From NCBI RefSeq assembly GCF_014694315.1, contig NZ_JAAOXD010000003.1, positions 764,160-828,159 of the forward strand: DNA of 64,000 nt, given 5' to 3'. The translations under genes and the position numbers were made by a program. How positions within the stretch are numbered: position 1 is the stretch's first letter; each line of letters opens with the position of its first letter. Source of the DNA: Arthrobacter ipis (GTDB lineage Bacteria > Actinomycetota > Actinomycetes > Actinomycetales > Micrococcaceae). Positions 8,840-16,756 of the stretch are shown in pieces. The notes beneath the pieces were generated by a model. The model saw nothing but the letters and a program-made list of their open reading frames with translations, had not been told where the DNA came from and searched no databases.

Positions 8840-10324
8840 ATGGACCACATCACCACCGCCGGTCAGGCAGCGCCTGCCCGCAAAACCCGCTGGTACAGGC
8901 AGCTGTACTTCTGGGTACTGACCGCCATTCTCATCGGCATCCTGGTCGGCTGGCTCGCGCCGTCCACAGGCATTGCCATGGAGCCCATCGGCACTACCTT
9001 CGTGAACTCGATGAAGATGCTCATAGGCCCCATCGTGTTCCTCACGATCGTGGGCGGCATCGCCAGCGTCGCGGACCTGAAGAAGGTCGGCACGACGGGC
9101 CTGAAGGCCCTGACCTACTTCCAGATCGGAACCATCTGCGCCATGGTCTTTGGCCTGGTGGCCATCAACGTCTTCCGCCTCGGTGACGGCGTCAACGCCG
9201 ACGCGTCCACCATCAAAACCTCCGAGTCCGCCGCGAAGCTCATCGACGCCGGCGCCCACCAGGAATGGTGGCAGTTCCTCACCCACATCATCCCCAACAG
9301 CATCGTGGGCCCGTTCGTTGAGGGCGACATCCTGCAGATCATCTTCATCGCCGTCGTCTTCGGCATCGCCCTGAACGCCATGGGCAAGGTCGGAGCCCCC
9401 GTCCTGGACGGCGTGCAGCGCCTGACCGCGGTGATGTTCAAGATCCTCAGCTTCATCATGAAGGCCGCTCCGCTGGGTGCATTCGGCGCCATGGCCTTCG
9501 CTGTCGGTAAGTACGGCGTGTCCTCGCTGACCAGCATGGGCGGACTCATCGCCCTCTTCTACGCCACGTCCATCCTGTTCATCGTGGTGGTCCTCGGCTC
9601 CGTCATGGCGTTCCTGAAGCTGAACATCTTCACGATGATCCGGCACCTCAAAGAGGAATACATGCTCATCCTGGGCACCTCCACCGCCGAACCGGCCCTC
9701 CCCGGCCTGATGCGCAAGCTCGAGCACGCCGGCGTGAAGAAGGAAACCGTCGGCCTCGTCGTGCCCACCGGCTACAGTTTCAACCTCGACGGCGCCGCCA
9801 TCTACCTCTCCCTGGCAGCCCTCTACATCGCCCAGGCCACCAACACGGACCTGACCATCGGCCAGCAGCTTGGCCTGCTCGCCGTCATGCTGCTCACCTC
9901 CAAGGGCGCAGCAGGCGTCGCCGGCGGCGGCTTCATCGCCCTGACCGCCACCCTGACCACCATCGGCACCATCCCGGCCGCCGGCATCATGCTCATCTTC
10001 GGCATCGACAAGTTCATGTCCGAATGCCGCGCCATCGTGAACTTCACCGGCAACGCCGTCGCCACGCTCTTCATCGCTTGGTGGGACCGCACCCTCGACG
10101 CCGACCGCGCACGCCGCGTCTTCGCCGGAGAAACCGTCGAACCGATGCCCGCAGAGGACCCCGTGCACGTCGACGACGTCACTGACATCGACGACGACCT
10201 GACCGAATACGGCCACCACGACCCCAAGCACCACGCATCCGGGGATCCGGCACCCAAGCATGCTGCCGACGTCGAACTTTCACCGTCTGCTGACCGCCGC
10301 CCCGCCTACTCGGAAAACGTCTAA
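8840..10324 (+). CDS. dctA: C4-dicarboxylate:cation symporter (DctA-like)
   Basis: A 494-aa membrane transporter of the dicarboxylate/amino acid:cation symporter family. It has about eight helices plus re-entrant hairpins; the family signatures are visible as TGYSFNLDGAAIYLSLAALY (about residues 310-330) and SKGAAGVAGGGFIALTATL (about 354-372). It probably imports tartrate, malate, succinate or fumarate with Na+ or H+. The start at 8840 follows GAGGTAGG. A C-terminal cytoplasmic tail of about 60 residues, rich in Asp and His (HVDDVTDIDDDL, YGHHDPKHHA), extends beyond the usual DctA core and could bind metal (speculative). It lies between the dehydrogenase and a glycerate kinase that starts one base after its stop, indicating co-transcription. 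Confidence 0.92.
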   Translation: MDHITTAGQAAPARKTRWYRQLYFWVLTAILIGILVGWLAPSTGIAMEPIGTTFVNSMKMLIGPIVFLTIVGGIASVADLKKVGTTGLKALTYFQIGTICAMVFGLVAINVFRLGDGVNADASTIKTSESAAKLIDAGAHQEWWQFLTHIIPNSIVGPFVEGDILQIIFIAVVFGIALNAMGKVGAPVLDGVQRLTAVMFKILSFIMKAAPLGAFGAMAFAVGKYGVSSLTSMGGLIALFYATSILFIVVVLGSVMAFLKLNIFTMIRHLKEEYMLILGTSTAEPALPGLMRKLEHAGVKKETVGLVVPTGYSFNLDGAAIYLSLAALYIAQATNTDLTIGQQLGLLAVMLLTSKGAAGVAGGGFIALTATLTTIGTIPAAGIMLIFGIDKFMSECRAIVNFTGNAVATLFIAWWDRTLDADRARRVFAGETVEPMPAEDPVHVDDVTDIDDDLTEYGHHDPKHHASGDPAPKHAADVELSPSADRRPAYSENV

Positions 10325-10325
10325 C

Positions 10326-11489
10326 ATGACCAGCACCACCGCCCCGAAAACCGTCCGGACCCTCATCGCCCCCGACAAGTTTAAAGGCAGCCTCACCGCG
10401 GCCGAGGTCGCGCAGGCGCTGGCCGCGGGGCTGCGCTCCGCAGCTGATGTGCCCGGCACGGCCGGAGCGGTGCAGTGCGAGCTGCTTCCCCTGGCCGACG
10501 GCGGCGACGGCAGCGTCGACGCCGCCGTCGCCGCCGGCTTCACCCGCCGCAGCTACACCGTGGCCGGCCCCACCGGCCAGCCGGTCCAGTCCAGCATCGC
10601 TTTCGACGGCGACACGGCAGTGGTCGAGGTGGCCAACACCTGCGGACTGGCACTGCTTCCGGAAGGGCAGCAGCTGGAGCCGCTGAACGCCTCCAGCCGC
10701 GGCTTCGGCGAAGCCGTCCTGTTCGCCCTCAGCCTTCGTCCTGCAAGGATCGTCCTGGCACTGGGCGGAAGCGCCAGCACCGACGGCGGCATGGGAATGC
10801 TCACCGCCCTGGGCTACAGCTTCCTCGACGCCAACGGGCGGCAGCTGGACGGCAACGGCAGGACCCTGGGCCAGATCCACTCCATCCACCGCGCAGTTCT
10901 GCCGGAACTCGCTGATACAGAGCTCATCGTGGCCAGCGATGTGCACAATCCGCTGCTCGGTCCCACCGGCGCCCCCGCCGTCTTCGGACCGCAGAAAGGC
11001 GCCGGGTCCACGGAGATCGCGGCCCTCGACGCCGGCCTGGCGCACCTCGTGGCCAGGCTGTCAGAGGCAGGCATCCCCGACGCCGCGGCCCTGGCAGGGC
11101 ACGAAGGTGCCGGAAGCGCAGGCGGACTGGGCTACGCCTGCCTGCTGCTCGGGGCAAGGCAGGTGTCAGGTGCCGATTACTTCCTTGACCTGCTGGACTT
11201 CGACACCCGCAAGGACAGTTGCGACGTCGTCATCACCGGCGAGGGCAGCATCGACGAACAGACGCTGGCCGGCAAGCTTCCCGCCGCGGTCGCCCGCCGC
11301 TCGGGCGGCCGCCCGATCATCGCAGTGGCCGGACGGTCACTGCTCCCGCAGGAGCGCTGGTCCGAGATGTCGTTGAACCGGGTGTACACGCTGGCGGAGT
11401 ACACGGACAGGGACTCCTCCAAAGACCCCAAACTTTCCGCCGCGCTGCTGCACCGGATCGGACAGGACATAGCAGCGGGACTTCGGTAG
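10326..11489 (+). CDS. glxK: Glycerate kinase (GarK/GlxK family)
   Basis: A 387-aa kinase that phosphorylates D-glycerate to a phosphoglycerate, feeding lower glycolysis. It shows the family's opening IAPDKFKGSLTAAEVA, the loop PLADGGDGSVDAAV, and ALGGSASTDGGMGMLTALG at about residues 140-158. The near-C-terminal segment DVVITGEGSIDEQTLAGK completes the active site. The ATG at 10326 is one base after the dctA stop; an in-frame codon at 10260 lies inside dctA and is rejected. With the upstream dehydrogenase/decarboxylase and symporter it forms a complete route from an external C4 acid to glycolysis. A strong hairpin with a T-rich tail follows. Confidence 0.93.
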   Translation: MTSTTAPKTVRTLIAPDKFKGSLTAAEVAQALAAGLRSAADVPGTAGAVQCELLPLADGGDGSVDAAVAAGFTRRSYTVAGPTGQPVQSSIAFDGDTAVVEVANTCGLALLPEGQQLEPLNASSRGFGEAVLFALSLRPARIVLALGGSASTDGGMGMLTALGYSFLDANGRQLDGNGRTLGQIHSIHRAVLPELADTELIVASDVHNPLLGPTGAPAVFGPQKGAGSTEIAALDAGLAHLVARLSEAGIPDAAALAGHEGAGSAGGLGYACLLLGARQVSGADYFLDLLDFDTRKDSCDVVITGEGSIDEQTLAGKLPAAVARRSGGRPIIAVAGRSLLPQERWSEMSLNRVYTLAEYTDRDSSKDPKLSAALLHRIGQDIAAGLR

Positions 11490-11537
11490 CAAAGCACTTG
11501 CCATCCGGCCTCCTGAAGTATGGCCGCAGGCAGAAGG

Positions 11538-11567
11538 AAAGGCCCCGCAGCGGCGGGGCCTTTCTTT
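11538..11567. terminator. Bidirectional intrinsic terminator
   Basis: AAAGGCCCCGC and GCGGGGCCTTT form an 11-bp stem with a short loop, followed by TTTCTTT on the plus strand and an A-run on the other side. It lies between the convergent glycerate kinase and 63-aa genes and can serve both. Confidence 0.85.
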
Positions 11568-11574
11568 GCTGTGC

Positions 11575-11766
11575 CTACGCGTTCTCGCGGATGCGGTCAC
11601 GGTCAGCGGTTTCCTCCAGCCGGGCGAGGTAGGCCCACATCCTGCTTTCCTCTGCCTGCACCTGGGGCTCGGGGGTCTCGGCCGGCCTTGCTTCCGGGCG
11701 TCCCTCGGCCTCCTTGGCCGCTTCCTTCCTGTAATTCCGCCATCCTTCACACGATGAGTAGCACAT
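11575..11766 (-). CDS. Small hypothetical protein (63 aa)
   Basis: Not recognised as a named family. The start at 11766 is chosen because AGGAGGT lies six bases upstream; longer in-frame readings run into repeats. The protein begins MCYSSCEGWRNYRKEAAKEA, with two Cys four residues apart, and the rest is a charged, Glu/Arg/Ala-rich, probably helical tail ending RLEETADRDRIREN. No signal peptide or membrane helix is present. It has its own ribosome-binding site and a shared terminator, and a four-copy 17-bp repeat lies about 45 bases upstream. These make it a believable gene of unknown role. Confidence 0.65.
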   Translation of the reverse strand: MCYSSCEGWRNYRKEAAKEAEGRPEARPAETPEPQVQAEESRMWAYLARLEETADRDRIRENA

Positions 11767-11809
11767 CACCGACCTCCTAACAGTTGGTGTACTTTTATCG
11801 TCCTCCCAT

Positions 11810-11877
11810 TGCCGGGCAGTGTCGATCGCCGTCCAGTGCCGATTGGCAGGCAGTGTCCATCGCCGGGCAGTGTCGAT
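11810..11877 (-). repeat. Four 17-bp tandem repeats upstream of the 63-aa gene
   Basis: On the minus strand four 17-base units follow one another exactly: ATCGACACTGCCCGGCG, ATGGACACTGCCTGCCA, ATCGGCACTGGACGGCG and ATCGACACTGCCCGGCA. The regular period and the position just upstream of a gene start suggest a cluster of protein-binding sites or a simple expansion. Confidence 0.8.
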
Positions 11878-11906
11878 AACTTGAAGGTCCCCCCGCCCCA
11901 CCCGGC

Positions 11907-12371
11907 TCAGGTCAGCCGCTGGCGGACGATATCGCTCACGGCCTTGCCGTCGAAGCGGCCTGCCACCCGGGCCGTCACCGGCTTCATCACCGCGCCCATG
12001 TGCCGTACGGACAGCTCCGTGCCGTCCGCCCGCAAACCGTCGATGACCTCGTCCACGATGCCCTCCACCTGGGCGGCGGTGAGGGCCTTCGGCAGGTACG
12101 CCTCAATAACCTCCGCTTCGGCGACTTCCGCGGCGGCCCGCTCCATTTCCCCCGCTTCGGTGTAGATGCGGGCGGTGTCGCGCCGTTTCGCCGCCTCCTT
12201 TTGCAGCAATGCCGTCACCTGCGAGTCGTCGAGCTCCACTGGCGTCTTGCCGGACTTCTCGCGGGTCTCGATCTCGCCCAGGACGCTGCGCACGGTGCCC
12301 AGGGCTACCTTGTTGTGCTCCTTCAGATGTGCAACGACGTCCCCGTGCAGGCGTTCCTTCAGCGTGGCCAT
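11907..12371 (-). CDS. GatB/YqeY-domain protein
   Basis: A 154-aa cytoplasmic protein of the YqeY family, related to the tail domain of amidotransferase subunit GatB, which contacts tRNA. The family pattern is complete: an N-terminal helix (MATLKERLHGDVVAHLKEHN), the central VLGEIETREKSGK, the segment LLQKEAAKRRDTARIYTEAG, and the C-terminal helical domain ending FDGKAVSDIVRQRL. Length is normal for a stand-alone YqeY. Its precise role is unknown. It is divergent from the small gene at 12563. Confidence 0.9.
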   Translation of the reverse strand: MATLKERLHGDVVAHLKEHNKVALGTVRSVLGEIETREKSGKTPVELDDSQVTALLQKEAAKRRDTARIYTEAGEMERAAAEVAEAEVIEAYLPKALTAAQVEGIVDEVIDGLRADGTELSVRHMGAVMKPVTARVAGRFDGKAVSDIVRQRLT

Positions 12372-12544
12372 GACTTCCTTCTCTCGACAGGGGTGTGTAC
12401 CTCAATCGTGGACCCGCTGGCCTGTAGCGACCAGCACACAGCGCTGCCCAGGACCCCGCACCGTGCAGAAACCCGCACTGCAAGGGACGGGTACCGCCCA
12501 GGATCGGGTGTTGCCGCGTGTCCTTCTCCGCTGCCGGCGGTCTT

Positions 12545-12558
12545 CGCACATATGTTCT
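12545..12558. promoter_or_regulatory. Candidate LexA (SOS) box overlapping a -10 element
   Basis: CGCAC-ATAT-GTTCT differs by one base in each arm from the CGAAC-N4-GTTCG actinobacterial SOS consensus, and resembles the boxes at lexA (AAAC-ATTT-GTTC and CGAAC-ATGT-GTTCT). It overlaps TATGTT (12551-12556), which sits exactly six bases before the ATG at 12563, so bound LexA would block that promoter. Confidence 0.45.
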
Positions 12559-12562
12559 ATGT

Positions 12563-12721
12563 ATGGAAGAGGAACATCCCGGTGAACTTGCCGGGCAGAT
12601 GTCTATCAATGAGCTCCTTATCGCGATGGGCGAAGCCCCCGTGGAAAGCATGCTGCATCTGGTGGTCCCTGATGACGCCTCATCGTTGATGGAGGATCCG
12701 CCGACCCTGCCCGGGCTGTGA
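12563..12721 (+). CDS. Small acidic protein (52 aa), possibly SOS-controlled
   Basis: Family not recognised. The 52-aa product opens MEEEHPGELAGQ, continues MSINELLIAMGEAPVESM, and ends DDASSLMEDPPTLPGL. It is strongly acidic, with one amphipathic helix and no signal peptide or Cys. The start at 12563 is preferred because TATGTT ends six bases before it, the leaderless pattern seen for many genes here. Its stop overlaps the GTG of the next gene (GTGA), so the two may be translationally coupled. A LexA-like box covers the promoter, giving a possible DNA-damage link that is inferred from sequence only. Confidence 0.5.
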   Translation: MEEEHPGELAGQMSINELLIAMGEAPVESMLHLVVPDDASSLMEDPPTLPGL

Positions 12722-13524
12722 GCGGGTCCAAAGCCAATGCCCCTGTAGCCTTGATTCCTATGATTTATGTGCAAGTCCCCGGCCCGTCCCTGCCCGAACA
12801 ATGGTGGGACCGGGTGGCTGCCGGATTCACCCAGACGGCTGTTCCCGCGGTCTCCGTCACTGAGCTCCTGGCGGTTGTGCTCATCGCGGCGGCGCTGTCC
12901 GTCCCCAATGTCACATGGCGATATTTCGGCCTGCTCGCCACGGTGACCCATGAACTGGGGCACGCTTTTGCTGCCCTGACCAGCGGCCAGCGTTTGGGCG
13001 GCATCCGGCTGCACCTGAATCACGGCGGCACCACCACGTCCTATACCCGTGGGCGCGCCGCCGCCATATGGTCAGGTTTTTGGGGCTATCCCGTTCCAGG
13101 CGTTACCGGCGCCTCGCTGGTATGGGCGGGCTTCAGCGGCTGGGGCCCGGCCGCCATGTCTGCCGGACTGCTGATCCTGCTGGCGTCGCTGATCTTCATC
13201 CGCAACGCCGCCGGCGTGCTCATCCTCCTTGGGGCGGTGGCGGCGGTGGCGGCCATGATCATCAATGTGCCCGCCGCGTTCACCGGCCACGTGGCCATCA
13301 TCCTGGGCGTGGCCCTTCTCGTTGCCGCCGTCCGGGACCTGCTGAAGCTGACCAATGTGCACCTCCGCCGCCGCGACCAGCTGCGGTCCTCCGACGCCTA
13401 CATCCTCTACCGCGCCACAGCAGTGCCCTCCGGCGTCTGGATCGCCCTCTTCTCCCTGGTGGTGGCGGCCTGCTGGCTGGTTGCCTGGCAGCCGATGTCG
13501 CGGGTCTTTGGAGCGGCAACATAG
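12718..13524 (+). CDS. M50-like membrane metallopeptidase
   Basis: A polytopic membrane protein with the zinc-protease motif HELGH in TVTHELGHAFAAL at about residues 80-84, inside a hydrophobic helix as in M50/site-2-type proteases. About six membrane segments are visible. The second conserved Asp of S2P enzymes is not obvious, so activity is unproven. Start choice is uncertain: the GTG at 12718 overlaps the previous stop, whereas the ATG at 12760 follows TAGCCT by eight bases and could be leaderless. A basic cytoplasmic loop (LRRRDQLRSSDAYILYRAT) lies before the last helix. The substrate is unknown. Confidence 0.75.
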   Translation: MSGSKANAPVALIPMIYVQVPGPSLPEQWWDRVAAGFTQTAVPAVSVTELLAVVLIAAALSVPNVTWRYFGLLATVTHELGHAFAALTSGQRLGGIRLHLNHGGTTTSYTRGRAAAIWSGFWGYPVPGVTGASLVWAGFSGWGPAAMSAGLLILLASLIFIRNAAGVLILLGAVAAVAAMIINVPAAFTGHVAIILGVALLVAAVRDLLKLTNVHLRRRDQLRSSDAYILYRATAVPSGVWIALFSLVVAACWLVAWQPMSRVFGAAT

Positions 13525-13533
13525 TCTGGAGCC

Positions 13534-14670
13534 ATGAGTGAGAAGACCAGCACAGTCGAAGCACACGGCAAGGGACGCCACGCGGGGGAACCGCAAGGCA
13601 CCGAATTTCACAGCGCCGAGCCCCACAGCCGAGAACCACACAGCACCAAGGGCGCGTACGTCACCGGCGGCGAGTTCAACCGGGACACCAACTACATCGA
13701 GGACCGGATCACCCGGGACGGCACGCCCGGCCCGAACGGTGAACCAGGCTGGCCCGTGGAACCGGGGCGCTACCGGCTGATTGCCGCGCGGGCATGCCCG
13801 TGGGCCAACCGCACCGTCATCGTCCGCAGGCTCCTGGGGCTCGAGGACGTCATCAGCCTGGGCCAGCCCGGCCCCACCCACGACGCCCGGTCCTGGACCT
13901 TTGACCTGGACGCCGACGGCAAGGACCCCGTGCTGGGCATCGAGCGGCTGCAGGAAGCCTACTTCCGCCGGTTCCCGGACTACCCCCGCGGCATCACCGT
14001 TCCCGCTGTGGTGGACGTTGCCAGCGGCGCGGTGGTGACCAACAACTACCCCCAGATCACGCTGGACTTCTCCACGGAATGGACCGACTTCCACCGCCCG
14101 GGTGCGCCGCAGCTGTACCCGGAGCACCTGCGCGGGGAAATCGACAGTGTTAACAAGCGCGTTTTCACTGAGGTCAACAACGGTGTTTACAGGTGCGGTT
14201 TCGCCGGGTCCCAGGAGGCCTACGATGCTGCCTACACCCGGCTGTGGCACGCGATGGACTGGCTCGAGGAACGGCTCGCCGGCCAGCGATACCTGGTGGG
14301 CGACTCCATCACAGAGGCGGACGTCCGGCTCTTCACCACCCTCGCGCGCTTCGATGCCGTCTACAACGGCCACTTCAAGTGCAACCGGAACAAGCTCAGC
14401 GAAATGCCCGCGCTGTGGGGTTATGCCCGGGACCTGTTTCAGTCGCCCGGCTTCGGTGACACCATCGACTTCGTGCAGATAAAGCAGCACTACTGCATAG
14501 TGCACGAGGACATTAATCCCACCCAGATCGTCCCCGCCGGCCCCGAGCTGTCCGGGTGGCTGACCGCCCACGGGCGGGAGTCCCTGGGAGGAAGCCCCTT
14601 CGGCCAAGGCACTCCGCCGGGACCGGTGAAGGCCGGCGAGGAAGTGGCCGCCGGCCACGGAGCCGCCTAG
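13534..14670 (+). CDS. Glutathionyl-hydroquinone reductase-like protein (Xi-class GST)
   Basis: A 378-aa thioredoxin-fold/GST protein of the ECM4/YqjG group, which reduces S-glutathionyl-hydroquinones with an active-site Cys. The catalytic motif ACPWANR lies at about residues 87-93 in the N-terminal domain. The C-terminal helical GST domain carries the usual GDSITEADVRLFTTLARFD. Transcription is probably leaderless: TAGTCT (13522-13527) ends six bases before the ATG. The N-terminus adds about 40 residues of repetitive His/Glu/Ser sequence (AEPHSREPHST) not needed for the fold. Actinobacteria mainly use mycothiol, so the real thiol partner is an open question. Confidence 0.85.
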   Translation: MSEKTSTVEAHGKGRHAGEPQGTEFHSAEPHSREPHSTKGAYVTGGEFNRDTNYIEDRITRDGTPGPNGEPGWPVEPGRYRLIAARACPWANRTVIVRRLLGLEDVISLGQPGPTHDARSWTFDLDADGKDPVLGIERLQEAYFRRFPDYPRGITVPAVVDVASGAVVTNNYPQITLDFSTEWTDFHRPGAPQLYPEHLRGEIDSVNKRVFTEVNNGVYRCGFAGSQEAYDAAYTRLWHAMDWLEERLAGQRYLVGDSITEADVRLFTTLARFDAVYNGHFKCNRNKLSEMPALWGYARDLFQSPGFGDTIDFVQIKQHYCIVHEDINPTQIVPAGPELSGWLTAHGRESLGGSPFGQGTPPGPVKAGEEVAAGHGAA

Positions 14671-14680
14671 CGGCGCGGCC

Positions 14681-15790
14681 ATGGCTGGAAAAAAGATGGC
14701 ACAAGATATCCTGCCGCGCAGGGTCTGGCGGTCAGTGTCCACCAGGGTTGCCCGCGCCCTGGCTGCACCGCGCGTTCAACTCGCTGCAAAGGCAGGTCTT
14801 GCGGCGGGCATCGCGTTCTGGGTGGCGCCCTTCATGCCCGGGGCCGCCGCCCACTACGCATACTACGCCCCGCTCGGCGCCCTGGTGGTGATGTACGAGA
14901 ACGTGGCCGGTTCGATGCGTCAGGGTCTCCAGACCCTTGTGGGGCTGGGTGCGGGCATCGCCCTGGCATTTCTCCTGCTCAGTTTTGGCGCCACGCCGCT
15001 CAGCGTGGGTTTTGTCATGGCACTGGGCATCCTGCTGGCCGGGCTGCCGCGCCTGGCCGCTGGCCGTGACTGGATTCCGACGGCGGCCCTGCTGGTGCTG
15101 CTGGTGGGCCGACAGAACCCGGACGATTTTTCCTTCGGCTACCTGCTCCAGATGGGCGTGGGCGTCGCCGTCGGCATCGCCGTCAACCTGCTGGTGTTTC
15201 CCCCGCTGCACTTCAACGCTGCAGCACTCAGCCTCGCGGAGTTCCGCCTCTCGCTGGCCCGCCAGCTGCAGGACATGGCAGAGGCGATGCACGAAAAATG
15301 GCCGCCCGAACACGAGGACTGGTCGCGCCGCTCCGAAGATCTGGCCCAGTCAGCCCGCTCGGTCCGGGCAGCGGTCCAGAAGGCTGACGCCAGCCGGGAG
15401 GCCAACCCGCGCCGTCGGTTCCATCCCCGGGACGTGGACAAGGACTACCGCACCGTCCGCCAGCTGGAGCAGATCACCTTCCACATCCAGGACATGACCG
15501 AAGTACTCGCCGACGTCATCTGGAACGAAGACATGCCCTTCACCATCCCGCTGCCCCACAGCGAACCGCTCGCGGAGGCCATCGCCGCGGTGGGCGAGGT
15601 GCTCAGGTCGGCGGAGGAGGACGACGACGACCGGCAGGCAGAGCTCTACCAGGCAGCTCGCTCGGCGGTCGCCGCACTCGAGGACCGCACCGCCTCCGAG
15701 GACAGTGAGGCCGGCACTCCGAGCGCCGCAGGATCAATCCTCTTGAGCCTGCACCGCATCCTGCGCGTGGCTAACCCGAGCAGCAGGTAG
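14681..15790 (+). CDS. FUSC-family membrane protein
   Basis: A 369-aa inner-membrane protein of the fusaric acid resistance/aromatic acid exporter superfamily. About six helices fill residues 30-180 (AKAGLAAGIAFWVAPFMPGA, then GLGAGIALAFLLLSFGATPL and VGVAVGIAVNLLVFPP), followed by a long cytoplasmic helical domain rich in Glu and Arg. The family pumps out aromatic acids and similar compounds; the substrate here is unknown. An ATG at 14696 is an alternative start 15 bases downstream. It lies directly after the hydroquinone-reductase-like gene, suggesting a shared detoxification role (inference). Confidence 0.82.
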   Translation: MAGKKMAQDILPRRVWRSVSTRVARALAAPRVQLAAKAGLAAGIAFWVAPFMPGAAAHYAYYAPLGALVVMYENVAGSMRQGLQTLVGLGAGIALAFLLLSFGATPLSVGFVMALGILLAGLPRLAAGRDWIPTAALLVLLVGRQNPDDFSFGYLLQMGVGVAVGIAVNLLVFPPLHFNAAALSLAEFRLSLARQLQDMAEAMHEKWPPEHEDWSRRSEDLAQSARSVRAAVQKADASREANPRRRFHPRDVDKDYRTVRQLEQITFHIQDMTEVLADVIWNEDMPFTIPLPHSEPLAEAIAAVGEVLRSAEEDDDDRQAELYQAARSAVAALEDRTASEDSEAGTPSAAGSILLSLHRILRVANPSSR

Positions 15791-15844
15791 CCCCCGCCGC
15801 AGCACCGCCCCCGTGCCGCAGCCACGCGCCACAGCACGCCCGTG

Positions 15845-16756
15845 CTACAGCGCCGCCACCGATCCGCTGAAGTGCTTGCGGCCGGACCGCGGATTCCAGG
15901 CCACGTAGCCGGACCGCAGCCAGCCGCCGTCCCCGGCCTCCGCCGTCGAAATGTCCAACGCCACCCGTGCGGGAAGGAAAACCGGGGCCTCGAACCCCAC
16001 CTCCCAGCGGAACGAGTCGCCTTTGGCCGCGCCCACGTCCGCCAGCGCCCTCGACGCCAGGTACATACCATGGGCAATGGACCGGCGCAGGCCCAGTGCC
16101 TTGGCGGAAAGTACGCTCAGGTGGATCGGGTTGAAGTCCCCGGACACGGCAGCGTAGGCACGGCCGGTGTCCACGCCAAGCTGCCAGAGGGCCGTGGGGT
16201 CCGGAGCCGAAAAACCCTGCGGCGCGACTGCTGCCGAGGCCTTGTCGATGCCGGGCAGGAACACCCCCTTGGCCAGGTAGGTGGACACGCCGGTCCAGCA
16301 GATGTCGCCGCCACCGGAAGTGCGTACCTCCGCCACGATGTCCAGCTGTGTCCCCGCGCGGTGTGCCCGGAGCGTCTCCGCCCTGGCCACAATGTCCAGC
16401 AGTTCAGTGAACCTGACCGGCCTGCGGTACTCAATCACGTTCCGCAGGTGGAACATCCCCAGCAGGGGCAGCGGGAAGTCGTCGCGGTTCATGACGCTCA
16501 TGGCCACAGGAAACGCCAGGGCATGGATGAACCCCGCCGGCAGCACGTCACTGGCAGTCTCGCCCAGCAGGTGCTGGTACGCCGTGAGGTTTTCGACGTC
16601 GGGACGGACATCCCGGACCTCGTGGCTCACGGCGGGCAGCACGTCGGCGGCATGCGAGCCCATAATCCTGCGGCGGGCCGCCGTGGCCGCCGCGTTCACA
16701 TACAGCTTGGAGAGGGACGGCATCTCCCCCAGGATGAGGGGCTGGCCGCCGGTCAT
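15845..16756 (-). CDS. MaoC-like enoyl-CoA hydratase/dehydratase
   Basis: A 303-aa double hot-dog protein related to mycobacterial HtdX-type hydratases, which add water to trans-2-enoyl-CoA. The hydratase-2 motif is seen as SGDFNPIHLS at about residues 211-220, with the Asp and His in the expected places, followed by RRSIAHGMYLASRAL. The first half is the usual degenerate N-terminal hot-dog. The ATG at 16756 overlaps the upstream reductase stop (ATGA), giving tight coupling; a longer reading from 16780 has no ribosome-binding site. It is the third gene of the thiolase-reductase-hydratase operon. Confidence 0.88.
   Translation of the reverse strand: MTGGQPLILGEMPSLSKLYVNAAATAARRRIMGSHAADVLPAVSHEVRDVRPDVENLTAYQHLLGETASDVLPAGFIHALAFPVAMSVMNRDDFPLPLLGMFHLRNVIEYRRPVRFTELLDIVARAETLRAHRAGTQLDIVAEVRTSGGGDICWTGVSTYLAKGVFLPGIDKASAAVAPQGFSAPDPTALWQLGVDTGRAYAAVSGDFNPIHLSVLSAKALGLRRSIAHGMYLASRALADVGAAKGDSFRWEVGFEAPVFLPARVALDISTAEAGDGGWLRSGYVAWNPRSGRKHFSGSVAAL

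Noticed and set aside
8792..10261. 489-codon open frame antisense to dctA
   Set aside because: A shadow of the transporter's codon pattern, rich in His/Asp/Gly, with no recognisable fold.
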